A stretch of DNA of 64,000 nt, from NCBI GenBank assembly GCA_030694265.1, contig JAUXYP010000020.1, positions 100,862 to 164,861 of the forward strand, given 5' to 3'. Both the position numbers and the translations under genes were made by a program. A model generated the notes under the pieces. That model was not told where the DNA came from, did not search any database, and saw nothing but the letters and a program-made list of their open reading frames with translations. Shown in pieces: positions 1 to 7,996 of this stretch (position 1 is its first letter; every line of letters begins with the position of its first letter). The stretch is from Sulfuricurvum sp. Lineage in GTDB: Bacteria; Campylobacterota; Campylobacteria; Campylobacterales; Sulfurimonadaceae.

Positions 1-572
1 ACACGGCGAACGATGGCACTAACAACATCACCGACTTTGAATTTCTCACCTTTGATACGATTCTTCATCGGTAACACGGCACGAATTTCATCGATTTCGA
101 TAGTCGTGTTTTGGTCATTGTCTACACGCGTGACACGACCGGATACGATTTGGTTGATTTTACTTTTGTATTTGTCATAGAGATCATTTTCAACAAGACG
201 TTGAATATGAAACTCGATTTCCCGGTGAAGGGTTGCAAATGCACTTCGGCCATAGGTCTCAATATCATGTTCCATTTGGAGTTGATCACCGATTTCTGCT
301 TCATCATCGATCTCTTTGGCAGCAGTAATACTCATGTAGGCACCTGCTTGCTCACCTTCGAGTTCGGGCGCATCATCAGCAATAACCGTAATGACTTGAC
401 GTAACTTAACACCTTTTGTTTCATCATCAATATCGGCTTCAAATGCAAAAGTTGGATTGATAATACGTTTGGCTGTTTGGATAAAAGAGGTTTTTATTGC
501 CTCTTTTACATTCTCTTGGCTTAGCCCTTTTTCGCTGGCTATTGAATCAATAATGTCTAAAATATTTTCCAT
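1..572 (-). CDS. nusA: Transcription termination/antitermination factor NusA (3' part missing)
   Basis: NusA binds RNA polymerase and modulates pausing, termination and antitermination in the cytoplasm. Only the N-terminal roughly 190 residues lie in the window; the gene runs off the left edge. The translation starts MENILDIIDSIASEKG, matching the NusA N-terminal polymerase-binding domain, and then enters an S1-type RNA-binding segment (IVSGRVTRVDNDQNTTIEI, then GEKFKVGDVV). The ATG at 572 has an AGGA ribosome site seven bases upstream. It is divergent from the HP0268-like gene, with 166 bases between. The call is firm; the KH domains are not visible because of truncation. Confidence 0.93.
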   Translation of the reverse strand, partial: MENILDIIDSIASEKGLSQENVKEAIKTSFIQTAKRIINPTFAFEADIDDETKGVKLRQVITVIADDAPELEGEQAGAYMSITAAKEIDDEAEIGDQLQMEHDIETYGRSAFATLHREIEFHIQRLVENDLYDKYKSKINQIVSGRVTRVDNDQNTTIEIDEIRAVLPMKNRIKGEKFKVGDVVSAIVRR

Positions 573-690
573 GGAAATGTCCTCATTTGGGGTATATCAT
601 AAAAAAATAATGGGTAAATGGGAAGCTTTTTTATGAAGAAGTTGGATTATACAATAGATTCACTTAATGGGATATTTATTGAAACACGGA

Positions 691-696
691 TATAAT
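691..696 (+). promoter_or_regulatory. Probable -10 element of the HP0268-miaB operon
   Basis: A perfect TATAAT lies 43 bases before the ATG at 739. It falls inside the longer reading frame that would begin at 667, which argues that 739 is the true start. The rest of the 573-738 gap is AT-rich divergent promoter DNA, and I see no other gene in it. Confidence 0.5.
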
Positions 697-738
697 CCCC
701 TATTAATCAAGAACTCAAATAACCCAAGGGGTAGACAC

Positions 739-981
739 ATGGAACTTAAACTAGCGCGCAACGATACTGATACTAAACCAAAAAAAATTGACCTTAAAAA
801 AATGACAGAGATGCTTGAGAAAAGTAACTCTTTGATTTTCTATTTTGACCGTGAAAATTCACATAAAGATCTTTTGGCATTGCAAGATCATTTTGAGGGA
901 ATAGGAAAAAGCTTCTACATGCGTGAAGTTCGTTTTGGTCTTTCTGCAAATGAATACATGTATGAGGTTCATATTCTCTAA
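739..981 (+). CDS. HP0268-family small conserved protein
   Basis: This is an 80-residue protein of a family restricted, as far as I know, to Campylobacterota. Helicobacter pylori HP0268 is its studied member and has been described as a small nuclease with an Smr-like fold. The pattern MELKLARN, then [13 protein letters not shown], then YMREVRFG and a final YEVHIL matches that family along its length. I place the start at ATG 739, not at an upstream in-frame codon, because AAGGGG lies eight bases before it and a TATAAT promoter lies between the two candidates. The stop overlaps the miaB start (TAATG), so the genes are co-translated. The biochemical role here is unproven. Confidence 0.8.
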   Translation: MELKLARNDTDTKPKKIDLKKMTEMLEKSNSLIFYFDRENSHKDLLALQDHFEGIGKSFYMREVRFGLSANEYMYEVHIL

Positions 982-2282
982 TGTCTAAAAAGCTTTTTAT
1001 TGAGACTCTCGGATGCGCGATGAATGTTCGCGATTCCGAGCATATGATTGCCGAACTCAATGCTCATGAAGGGTACGAACTCACAACTGATGCGCGTGAA
1101 GCTGATCTTATCATGATCAACACCTGTTCAGTTCGTGAGAAGCCGGTCCACAAACTTTTTTCAGAGTTGGGTGTTTTTAACCGACTTAAAAAAGAGGGTG
1201 CCAAAATTGGTGTTTGCGGTTGTACAGCATCGCATTTGGGTAAAGAGATCATAAAAAAAGCGCCCTTTGTTAATTTCGTATTGGGTGCTCGTAATGTCTC
1301 TAAAATCGCAGATATAATACATAGGGATAAAGCGGTAGAGATTGACATTGATTACGATGAATCTCAATTCGCCTTCAAAGATTTTCGCTCCAGTGGATAC
1401 AAAGCTTACATCAATATCTCTATCGGATGTGATAAACAGTGTACCTTTTGTATTGTTCCAAAAACACGCGGTGACGAGATATCCATTCCTGCAGATCTGA
1501 TTGTTGCAGAAGCTGTAAAAGCTGCTGAAAATGGTGTGAAAGAGATCTTTTTATTGGGTCAAAATGTAAACAATTATGGCCGCCGTTTTTCAGGTGAACA
1601 TGACAAAGTTAATTTTACCGAACTGCTCCGTCGGGTAAGTGCAGTTGAAGGTGTTGAGCGAATACGATTTACGTCACCGCATCCGTTACACATGGACGAT
1701 GAATTTATCGAAGAGTTTGCCAAAAATCCTAAAATTTGTAAATCGATGCACATGCCTCTGCAAAGCGGATCAACAGAAATACTCAAAGCAATGAAGCGCG
1801 GATATACCAAAGAGTGGTTTTTAAACCGTGTGGAAAAACTGCGAACAATGGTTCCGAATGTAAGTATTAGTACCGATATCATAGTCGCATTTCCGGGTGA
1901 GAGTGATGAAGATTTTGAACACACGATGGATGTGGTGCGAAAGGTACGTTTTGAGCAGGTATTTAGTTTTAAATATTCACCTCGACCACTAACCGAAGCG
2001 GAGGCATTTACGAATGTTGTTGATTCAGAAGTGGGATCTGAGCGTTTAAGCACCCTTCAAGCCTATCATGATTCTATTTTGGATGATCTCAAGGCAGTGA
2101 ATCTTGGCAAAATCGTAGACGTTTATTTTGAAGAACTTCGAAGTGACGGTTATGTAGCAGGGCGCAGTGATAACAATATCATGATTAAAGCCAAAGGAAG
2201 CGAAGAGTGGCTTGGAAAAATAGCCAAAGTAAAAATAACGGAGGTTTCCCGTATGGTTCAGTACGGAGAAATTCTTGCGTAA
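981..2282 (+). CDS. miaB: tRNA-2-methylthio-N6-isopentenyladenosine(37) synthase MiaB
   Basis: MiaB is a radical-SAM methylthiotransferase that converts i6A37 to ms2i6A37 in tRNAs reading UNN codons. The protein has 433 residues, the usual length. Three N-terminal cysteines (about C12, C49, C81) should bind the auxiliary 4Fe-4S cluster. The radical-SAM CxxxCxxC is at C150, C154 and C157 (GCDKQCTFC). A TRAM-like RNA-binding region follows near the C-terminus. It overlaps the HP0268-like gene by one base and the acyltransferase gene by eight. Its paralogue rimO is at 11383-12699; the MiaB call rests on the N-terminal [15 protein letters not shown] pattern. Confidence 0.95.
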   Translation: MSKKLFIETLGCAMNVRDSEHMIAELNAHEGYELTTDAREADLIMINTCSVREKPVHKLFSELGVFNRLKKEGAKIGVCGCTASHLGKEIIKKAPFVNFVLGARNVSKIADIIHRDKAVEIDIDYDESQFAFKDFRSSGYKAYINISIGCDKQCTFCIVPKTRGDEISIPADLIVAEAVKAAENGVKEIFLLGQNVNNYGRRFSGEHDKVNFTELLRRVSAVEGVERIRFTSPHPLHMDDEFIEEFAKNPKICKSMHMPLQSGSTEILKAMKRGYTKEWFLNRVEKLRTMVPNVSISTDIIVAFPGESDEDFEHTMDVVRKVRFEQVFSFKYSPRPLTEAEAFTNVVDSEVGSERLSTLQAYHDSILDDLKAVNLGKIVDVYFEELRSDGYVAGRSDNNIMIKAKGSEEWLGKIAKVKITEVSRMVQYGEILA

Positions 2283-2901
2283 ACGTTTTTTACGTACGCT
2301 TGCCCTCACGTTAGTCCCGTTAGTCGGGGCACTTCTTATCCGTATTATCTATTTCACTTCCAAGAAATATTTCCATATGCCTCATGTTATTCCTCAAGAA
2401 CCTGTCATCTTTGCATTTTGGCACGGTGATTTACTTCTTCAGCCGTATCTCTACTATCAATTTCGAAAAATTCCTAAAGCAAAAGTGTTAATAAGCGATC
2501 ACTTTGACGGTCAGATTATTGCACGTGTTATAAAATTTTTTGGTATAGGAACCATTCATGGTTCCACAACACGTGGCGGAGCGAAAGTACTGATACAAGG
2601 GCTGAAATCGTTATCTCAAGGTTATGATATCGGTATTACACCCGATGGCCCAAAAGGGCCTCGTTATACAGTGAGTGACGGGGTCGTTGTGATGGCGCAA
2701 AAACGTCAGGCAAAAGTGATCGTATACAGTTGTGTCCCTTCATCCTTTTGGCAGCTTGGAAGCTGGGACCGTTTTGTGATTCCAAAGCCGTTTGGCGTTC
2801 TAAACTTTTATGCCTCTGAACCGATTGATTTGGAAGGACTAGAGATGAATGAAGCCAAAGAACGTTTGCATAAAGCGCTAATGCTTCATACCTTGTCATG
2901 A
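2275..2901 (+). CDS. DUF374 / LPLAT-family acyltransferase
   Basis: This 208-residue protein of the lysophospholipid acyltransferase superfamily (DUF374 branch) probably transfers an acyl chain onto a lipid or lipid A-like acceptor at the inner membrane. The acyltransferase block is seen as FWHGDLLLQ, followed by [22 protein letters not shown] and [10 protein letters not shown], the usual order for DUF374. A hydrophobic N-terminal segment (about residues 7-22) can anchor it. The start is TTG at 2275, supported by GGAG seven bases upstream; it overlaps miaB by eight bases and xerH by four (ATGA). The exact substrate cannot be told from sequence. Confidence 0.85.
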   Translation: MRKRFLRTLALTLVPLVGALLIRIIYFTSKKYFHMPHVIPQEPVIFAFWHGDLLLQPYLYYQFRKIPKAKVLISDHFDGQIIARVIKFFGIGTIHGSTTRGGAKVLIQGLKSLSQGYDIGITPDGPKGPRYTVSDGVVVMAQKRQAKVIVYSCVPSSFWQLGSWDRFVIPKPFGVLNFYASEPIDLEGLEMNEAKERLHKALMLHTLS

Positions 2902-3743
2902 TTGATTTACACCATCAAAAAGAAGAGTTTCTCAAATATTGTGAGGAGTTCAGAGGGTATTCTCCTCTGACTATTTTTAGTTATGAAGAGTCCATTAGGG
3001 AGATGATAAAGCACGCTGATATTGAATATTTAGGTCAAGAGATACAGATTAATTTAATACCGTTACGGATAAAGATTGCTTCGCTAAAAGCCAAAACAAT
3101 CGCACGTAAACTAAGTGCGATTCGCAGTTTTGTTAAATACCTTCGCCGTGAGGGGATGGTCATTCATCTGAAGGCAGATGAGAGTATCAAAGTTCCTAAG
3201 ACTCTTCCAAAGCCTGCATCTCATGAACATATTCTAGGGGCACTTTCTCATGCTCCTATAATGGAGCATTTAGCTATTTTGATGCTTTATACGATGGGAT
3301 TGAGAATCAGTGAGCTGACAACGTTACGGACAGAAAATGTGGGAGCGCAGTGGTGCAGGGTGATGGGAAAAGGGTCTAAAGAACGTGATGTGCCAGTTTT
3401 AGAGCACGTTTATGAGGCAATAAACCACTATAAAGTTCAAATGGGAGAAGGGAAATTTCTCTTTGAGGCAAACGGAGAAAAATTAAGCGAAAATAGTCTA
3501 AGATACTCTATTATGAAGGTTTTTAAAGAGGTTGGATTACATGTTACACCTCACCAACTTCGACATGCATACGCAACGGAATTATTAAATAATAACGCCA
3601 GAATTGCCGATGTTAGCGAATTACTCGGTCATTCGAGTATGGCAACCACACAGATTTATACTAAGTTGGGAAATGCGTTGAAAATGGATCATTACCTCAA
3701 GTCGCACCCTTTATGTCACAAAACAGAGGATAAAGAGTGTTAG
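2898..3743 (+). CDS. xerH: Tyrosine recombinase, XerH type
   Basis: This site-specific recombinase probably resolves chromosome dimers at a dif site; Campylobacterota typically use one XerH protein instead of an XerC/XerD pair. In 281 residues the full catalytic set is visible: R136 (GLRISEL), K158 (GKGSKER), H219 and R222 (HQLRH), H245 (LGHSS) and nucleophile Y254 (TQIYTKL). The N-terminal SAM-like core-binding domain covers about residues 5-95. It sits in an operon, not beside an integron or phage, so a housekeeping role is favoured. No difH site was recognised nearby. The start overlaps the upstream stop as ATGA. Confidence 0.88.
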   Translation: MIDLHHQKEEFLKYCEEFRGYSPLTIFSYEESIREMIKHADIEYLGQEIQINLIPLRIKIASLKAKTIARKLSAIRSFVKYLRREGMVIHLKADESIKVPKTLPKPASHEHILGALSHAPIMEHLAILMLYTMGLRISELTTLRTENVGAQWCRVMGKGSKERDVPVLEHVYEAINHYKVQMGEGKFLFEANGEKLSENSLRYSIMKVFKEVGLHVTPHQLRHAYATELLNNNARIADVSELLGHSSMATTQIYTKLGNALKMDHYLKSHPLCHKTEDKEC

Positions 3744-4771
3744 AACGACTATTTCAAAAAATATTTGTCTCCATTCTTCCTGTTGAAGATGGTCATGAAG
3801 TGCTGATCGTTGCTCTTAAAAATAAAAAAGTTTTGTATAAAGAGCAGCGCCATTTTGAGGGTAGTGAACCTTCACGTGCGATGAATCGTTACATCGAAGA
3901 AGCTGTTGATGCCTCTCCTATCTACTACATCAGTACTATAAATACTCAGGCTCATCAAGGCGCTCATGTAGGGTGCTCAAATAATGGAAAAACACAGCAT
4001 AGCGATGATACTCGTGTGAGTGAAGTTTGCCGGAATAAGAAATGGACACTGTATGCTTCTTTGGACGATTTGCATTCATTAACCTATGAGTATCATACCG
4101 TAGGGCTTGATTTTATTTTTTCTCCATTTTCAGTTCTCGAATATTCTTTTGTAGATAAGATAAAGGATACCTTTGCTCTTTATGCCTTTTCGATGCCGGG
4201 TCTCTTTACTGTTGCTATTTTTGACAGTGGCAGACTTGAATATGCCCACCATTATTCGCATGACAATAGCCAGGTAGCAGAGGATACATCAGAGGCTTTG
4301 GCTATTGATTTTACCTCCACTATACCTGAAGAAGAGGATAAAGACGGGTTGATAAACCTGGATGATATTGAGGGACTTGAAGATCTTGATATTATTGATG
4401 ATTTAGACTCCCTTAGCGATATTGACGACCTTAATGAACTTGAAGAGGTTCATGAGTTTAGTGAAGATATGCCTACGAGCGAAGAGAAGCGTTTGTCACG
4501 AGAACATTCGATGATTAAAGAGAACATAGATGACTCCGCTGAGGATTATCAGCATTTTAACTACATCCAAAAAACATTACATCAGTTTTACAGTATGGAA
4601 GAGTGTGGCAATCGTTTTGTGGAAACAGTGTGTATCGCAGATTCCAAAGGTGCGAGTGAAGAGTTAAAGCGCTATTTGGAAGAAGAACTTTTTTTGAATG
4701 TTCTGGTGCGTAAAGTAGATGTTATTGAAACCATTAATGCCCTTGCAATGCAAGAAGAGGAGGGGCTTTGA
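3737..4771 (+). CDS. PilM/GspL-like protein with acidic insert (tentative)
   Basis: I do not recognise this 344-residue protein as a named family. It has no signal peptide or membrane span. It reads as two folded halves (about residues 1-185 and 270-344) joined by a very acidic stretch of about 80 residues rich in D, L and E (LDDIEGLEDLDIIDDL). It precedes a one-span coiled-coil gene and a second such gene, with overlaps of four bases each, which is the order of PilM-PilN-PilO or GspL-GspM type assembly proteins. By position it would be the cytoplasmic PilM/GspL-like member. The GTG start at 3737 has an AGAGGA ribosome site. The function is inferred from context only. Confidence 0.45.
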   Translation: MLERLFQKIFVSILPVEDGHEVLIVALKNKKVLYKEQRHFEGSEPSRAMNRYIEEAVDASPIYYISTINTQAHQGAHVGCSNNGKTQHSDDTRVSEVCRNKKWTLYASLDDLHSLTYEYHTVGLDFIFSPFSVLEYSFVDKIKDTFALYAFSMPGLFTVAIFDSGRLEYAHHYSHDNSQVAEDTSEALAIDFTSTIPEEEDKDGLINLDDIEGLEDLDIIDDLDSLSDIDDLNELEEVHEFSEDMPTSEEKRLSREHSMIKENIDDSAEDYQHFNYIQKTLHQFYSMEECGNRFVETVCIADSKGASEELKRYLEEELFLNVLVRKVDVIETINALAMQEEEGL

Positions 4772-5295
4772 AATACAGTTTAATTACTCCTCGACGTAAA
4801 AAAATCATTAGTGGGGAACTTCAGCTTGCTCTTTTTTTCTTTATGGTGAGCATTACTATGGTTGTGGGGACGTATGTATTTTTGAGCTATAAAACCTATG
4901 AGTTCAAATCACAGCATGCAAATATAGGAAAAAGAATAGAGAATTTGAACGAGAAGACGCGTATTTTAGAAAAAAATATTGAAAATATTGACTTAGCGGT
5001 TCGGGCACATGAGGATATCACGACGAATAACATAGTGATGAAAGAGAGTATTCGTAACCTATTTGATCTTGTGCCGGATAAAATAACCCTGACCCGTGCA
5101 GAACTAGGGGCTACATCTTTAGTCCTTTCGGGTATTACTCCTAGCAAAGAGACGTATGAATTTTTATTGCAGGCACCCTTACGGTCTATCTTTCATCGAA
5201 CGTATACGAGTTATTATCCCGCCCAAAACGGCTGGTATCGCTTTACGTCGACGAACTATTTGGATGATGAAACTGCTGCAGAGGTGATTGAATGA
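4768..5295 (+). CDS. PilN-like inner-membrane assembly protein (tentative)
   Basis: This 175-residue bitopic protein has a short basic cytoplasmic start (TPRRKKIISGE), one membrane span (about residues 18-40), a coiled-coil region (about 48-75) and a small C-terminal alpha/beta domain. That is the classical layout of PilN of type IV pilus and type II secretion alignment complexes. Start and stop codons interlock with the neighbours: TTGA at the start and ATGA at the end. The TTG start has a strong GAGGAGG site. In Campylobacter, comparable machinery serves DNA uptake (Cts proteins), but I cannot assign this protein to a named Cts member. Confidence 0.55.
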   Translation: MKYSLITPRRKKIISGELQLALFFFMVSITMVVGTYVFLSYKTYEFKSQHANIGKRIENLNEKTRILEKNIENIDLAVRAHEDITTNNIVMKESIRNLFDLVPDKITLTRAELGATSLVLSGITPSKETYEFLLQAPLRSIFHRTYTSYYPAQNGWYRFTSTNYLDDETAAEVIE

Positions 5296-5813
5296 GTCAA
5301 CGCACGAATCATCGGACTTTGTATTTAGTGCTGATATCGTTATTTTTATTTACAGGTATTGTGGTGTTTTCAGTTCTTTTCCTGATTCCAAAGGGTAAAG
5401 AATATCGTACATTACGACTAGAAAGTAAAAAAGAACAACAAATGATCGGCAGAGCACAAGCGGAATATGACCGAGTGAATGAAAAGCTAGAGAAGATAAA
5501 GAGTGAAAATGCCCATACCATCACAGCATTTCGAACAGCATTTGATCCGAAAAAATTTACGAAAAATAATGATCAGGACTTTGAAAATTTGTATTTAACA
5601 GAGATTGAAATGGCGGACCATAACGGTTCGTTTAAAGTCTATGAAGTGAATGCTACAACGAAGATTACATCACCGCAGGTCTTTTATCAGTTTCTTGAAA
5701 AAATAAATAAGAGTGACTGGATTATTGCGGTTAATTTTCCTATTTATTTTGAGCGTGACGAGGATAGAATTAAATCATCTTTTACGATGAAAGTTCATCG
5801 TAGCGCTATTTAA
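5292..5813 (+). CDS. PilO-like inner-membrane assembly protein (tentative)
   Basis: This is a 173-residue protein with one N-terminal membrane span (about residues 10-32), a coiled coil (about 40-75) and a C-terminal periplasmic domain that includes ITSPQVFYQFLEKINKSDW, the kind of helix-strand element seen in PilO domains. It overlaps the PilN-like gene by four bases. Its end converges with proC, overlapping it by eight bases. PilN and PilO normally form a heterodimer linking the cytoplasmic PilM to the secretin. No pilP or pilQ follows, so the set is incomplete here. Confidence 0.5.
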   Translation: MSQRTNHRTLYLVLISLFLFTGIVVFSVLFLIPKGKEYRTLRLESKKEQQMIGRAQAEYDRVNEKLEKIKSENAHTITAFRTAFDPKKFTKNNDQDFENLYLTEIEMADHNGSFKVYEVNATTKITSPQVFYQFLEKINKSDWIIAVNFPIYFERDEDRIKSSFTMKVHRSAI

Positions 5814-6570
5814 AACTTTTAGCCTTTTCATATGCTAAGTGGATAGCTTCCATGCATCCGTTGCGTACGCCAGATTTTTCTAATGCTCCGTAACCTGCTG
5901 CTGTTGTTCCTCCTGGACTCATTACGTTGTCTTTGAGTAAAGCTGGATGGGATGTTTGTATGAGTACCCCAAATCCTTCAAAAAGTCCTCGCATAAGAGT
6001 CATAGCATCGTCTCGTTTGAGTCCCTCGCGTACTGCGCCATCCGTCAGCGCTTCTGCTATAAGCGTGAGATAAGCAGGACCGCTTCCCGCGAGAGCTGTT
6101 GCAATATCAAGTTCTTTTTCACTTCCAAGCCACAATGTTTTACCGATCGAGCTAAATAATGCAACTGCCTCATTTTGTAGGGAGGTATCGCCTACCAGTG
6201 AGGTCATGGATAGACCCACTTCGGCGGCAAGATTTGGCATGGCACGTACATAGCTAACGGCACTAATGCAGTGGAGTGAAGATAACGGTGTTCCCGCCAA
6301 TACCGAATAAAGAGCTTTTGCTTTACCTCGTAAACGGGTGGAAATTTCGGGAAGATTGTAAGGCTTGACACATACAATCAGCGTCTTTCCTTCACAAGTA
6401 GATTCTTCATAGAGTGTTTTTTGAACACTACTCCCCAGTGCGGTTTCAAATTGATCTAAAGCTTCTTGTGTGCGTCCTATAATTTCAAGTGAATAGCTCT
6501 CTTTTAACCCTTTCGCAATGGATAACGCCATTTTTCCATTGCCTATGAAGGTAATGGCAGGTTTACTCAT
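5806..6570 (-). CDS. proC: Pyrroline-5-carboxylate reductase ProC
   Basis: ProC makes proline by NAD(P)H-dependent reduction of pyrroline-5-carboxylate. The 254-residue product begins with a Rossmann motif (FIGNGKMALSIAKGL) and contains the C-terminal dimerisation and active-site block (ALAGSGPAYLTLIAEALTDGAVREGL, read as two adjoining pieces) and SPGGTTAAGYGALE, both diagnostic. The ATG at 6570 is preferred over a codon 15 residues upstream because the Rossmann strand begins right after it and AAGG lies upstream. It overlaps fliW by eight bases. The pairing fliW-proC is also found in Campylobacter jejuni (Cj1075-Cj1076). Confidence 0.95.
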   Translation of the reverse strand: MSKPAITFIGNGKMALSIAKGLKESYSLEIIGRTQEALDQFETALGSSVQKTLYEESTCEGKTLIVCVKPYNLPEISTRLRGKAKALYSVLAGTPLSSLHCISAVSYVRAMPNLAAEVGLSMTSLVGDTSLQNEAVALFSSIGKTLWLGSEKELDIATALAGSGPAYLTLIAEALTDGAVREGLKRDDAMTLMRGLFEGFGVLIQTSHPALLKDNVMSPGGTTAAGYGALEKSGVRNGCMEAIHLAYEKAKSFK

Positions 6571-6952
6571 TGGATTGGCCTTTGAGATAGTTTCGAATCG
6601 GTTCTGCAATCGCAAAATCAGGACGGTTGTCGATGATAATTTGTGCCATAGTTTGATTGTCTGTGTTAAAAATCAAGGGAGCTACAAAATTGATGGTTGA
6701 ATCTTCAATGGTACTGTTTAAAATAACAATGTTATAAATGAGCAAATTTGTGGCCTGGGTAATTTGCATTGCAGCTTGGAGAGATGTCGGGATATCAAAA
6801 GAGTATTCGCGCAAAGCATACGGATTGATGAGGGTAAAAGAAGGGCCACCATCCACGCTTTCGACACGCATAAAAATGTCATCAATTTTTTGAAGTTCCA
6901 TGTGAGTCACGGACTCGAAACCAAGCATAGGAAGTTGTAAAGTAAACTGCAT
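6563..6952 (-). CDS. fliW: Flagellar assembly factor FliW
   Basis: FliW binds flagellin and the translational regulator CsrA, linking flagellin level to its own translation. The 129-residue protein has the expected length and typical segments: LPMLGFESVTHMELQKID near the start, the SFTLINPYALREYSFDI strand-turn block, then the VAPLIFN motif (INFVAPLIFNTDNQ). The ATG at 6952 has a GAGG site. It is translationally coupled to proC. The 162-base divergent gap to bamD (6953-7114) is AT-rich and holds promoters only. No flagellar genes or csrA are in this window. Confidence 0.93.
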   Translation of the reverse strand: MQFTLQLPMLGFESVTHMELQKIDDIFMRVESVDGGPSFTLINPYALREYSFDIPTSLQAAMQITQATNLLIYNIVILNSTIEDSTINFVAPLIFNTDNQTMAQIIIDNRPDFAIAEPIRNYLKGQSNE

Positions 6953-7075
6953 AATAGCCTCACAAAGTTAAGGATTGTTCACGATTTTAACACATGATCT
7001 ATAAAAAAGTCACATAGAGAGAATATTCACTCTACAACTAGGGTAAATATCTACTTTATATTAATTTCTTTTTGG

Positions 7076-7081
7076 TAAAAT
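7076..7081 (+). promoter_or_regulatory. Probable extended -10 of bamD-lon
   Basis: TAAAAT preceded by TG one base upstream (TTTTGGTAAAAT) lies about 34 bases before the bamD start. This fits an extended -10 promoter, the usual Campylobacterota form, where the -35 box is weak or absent. Confidence 0.4.
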
Positions 7082-7114
7082 GGTTCTAACTTAACAGAAA
7101 ATGGACACGATGAA

Positions 7115-7939
7115 ATGATAATTCGAATCGTAATTATGGCAGCAATGACGGTACTCTTTTTAACTGGTTGCGGAAAAGATATTGAGGAATACAATAAGCC
7201 TGCTGACTATTGGTACGCAAAAATGATTACCTCCGTTTCAGATGGAAATTTGGAAAAAGCGGATGGGTATTTTAGTTCGTTACAAAGCGAGCATGTGGCT
7301 TCCCCGTTATTAAGCGAAGCAACATTGATTATGGCACAAGCGCACATGGCCTATGAAGAGTATTTACTCGCGGAACATTTTTTAGATGAGTACAATCGCC
7401 GTTATGCGACTTCTGCAGGGAAGGAATACGCTGAGTTTTTGAAAATAAAGTCGAAATTTTTAGCACTTCCTAATCCTGGACGAGATCAGGGGCTGATTGA
7501 TGAAACGTTAAAAGGGGCGATAGCATTTAAGGCGAATTATCCTTATTCAATCTATACACCGTTAATCACTACGATGGAGACGCAGTTGCAATTGGCAAAG
7601 TCAACATTGAATGGGCAAATTGCAGGATTGTACGATCGATTGGGAAAACCAAAAGGGGCAGTTGCTTATCGTAATAATGCTCCTGTTACATGGATTGACC
7701 CTTCCGAAGTACAAGCAGCGCAAGTGCCATGGTATCGTGAGATGTTCGAAGGGGATGGAAGCAGCAGCTGGTATGCATTTATGATTCCAAAAACGCGCAG
7801 TGTTATTTCAATGGACGATAATGATACCTTTGTTCCCGTGGTAACACCCTATGAAAAATCACCGATCGATAACAATAATACGTTACTTGAAACTTCGAAA
7901 GTAACGTCGTGGTATGATTTTTTAATTCCTTCTTTCTAA
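7115..7939 (+). CDS. bamD: Outer membrane protein assembly lipoprotein BamD
   Basis: BamD is the TPR lipoprotein of the BAM complex that inserts beta-barrels into the outer membrane. The 274-residue product starts with a lipoprotein signal (VLFLTGCGKD, lipid-modified Cys at about residue 19). It continues with helical repeats typical of BamD/YfiO, including ADYWYAKMITSVSDGNLEKA and EEYLLAEHFLDEYNRRY. The C-terminal 70 residues after RNNAPV are a lineage extension without recognisable domain. It lies just before lon; the same order (BamD homologue next to lon, fliW and proC) is known from C. jejuni. Confidence 0.88.
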   Translation: MIIRIVIMAAMTVLFLTGCGKDIEEYNKPADYWYAKMITSVSDGNLEKADGYFSSLQSEHVASPLLSEATLIMAQAHMAYEEYLLAEHFLDEYNRRYATSAGKEYAEFLKIKSKFLALPNPGRDQGLIDETLKGAIAFKANYPYSIYTPLITTMETQLQLAKSTLNGQIAGLYDRLGKPKGAVAYRNNAPVTWIDPSEVQAAQVPWYREMFEGDGSSSWYAFMIPKTRSVISMDDNDTFVPVVTPYEKSPIDNNNTLLETSKVTSWYDFLIPSF

Positions 7940-7996
7940 AAATATTTATGTGTCTAGTAGACGAAAAAATAGATAAATTATTATAGGATTTTTATA

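Noticed and set aside
111-404. Open frame on the plus strand opposite nusA
   Set aside because: It is the antisense shadow of the conserved NusA N-terminal region; no ribosome site and no family resemblance.
667-738. Upstream in-frame extension of the HP0268-like gene
   Set aside because: It contains the TATAAT promoter at 691-696, and the family N-terminus starts at MELKLARN.
2898-3743. Integron or phage integrase, implying a mobile element
   Set aside because: No attachment repeats, cargo or phage genes are nearby; the gene is embedded in an operon and matches the housekeeping XerH form.
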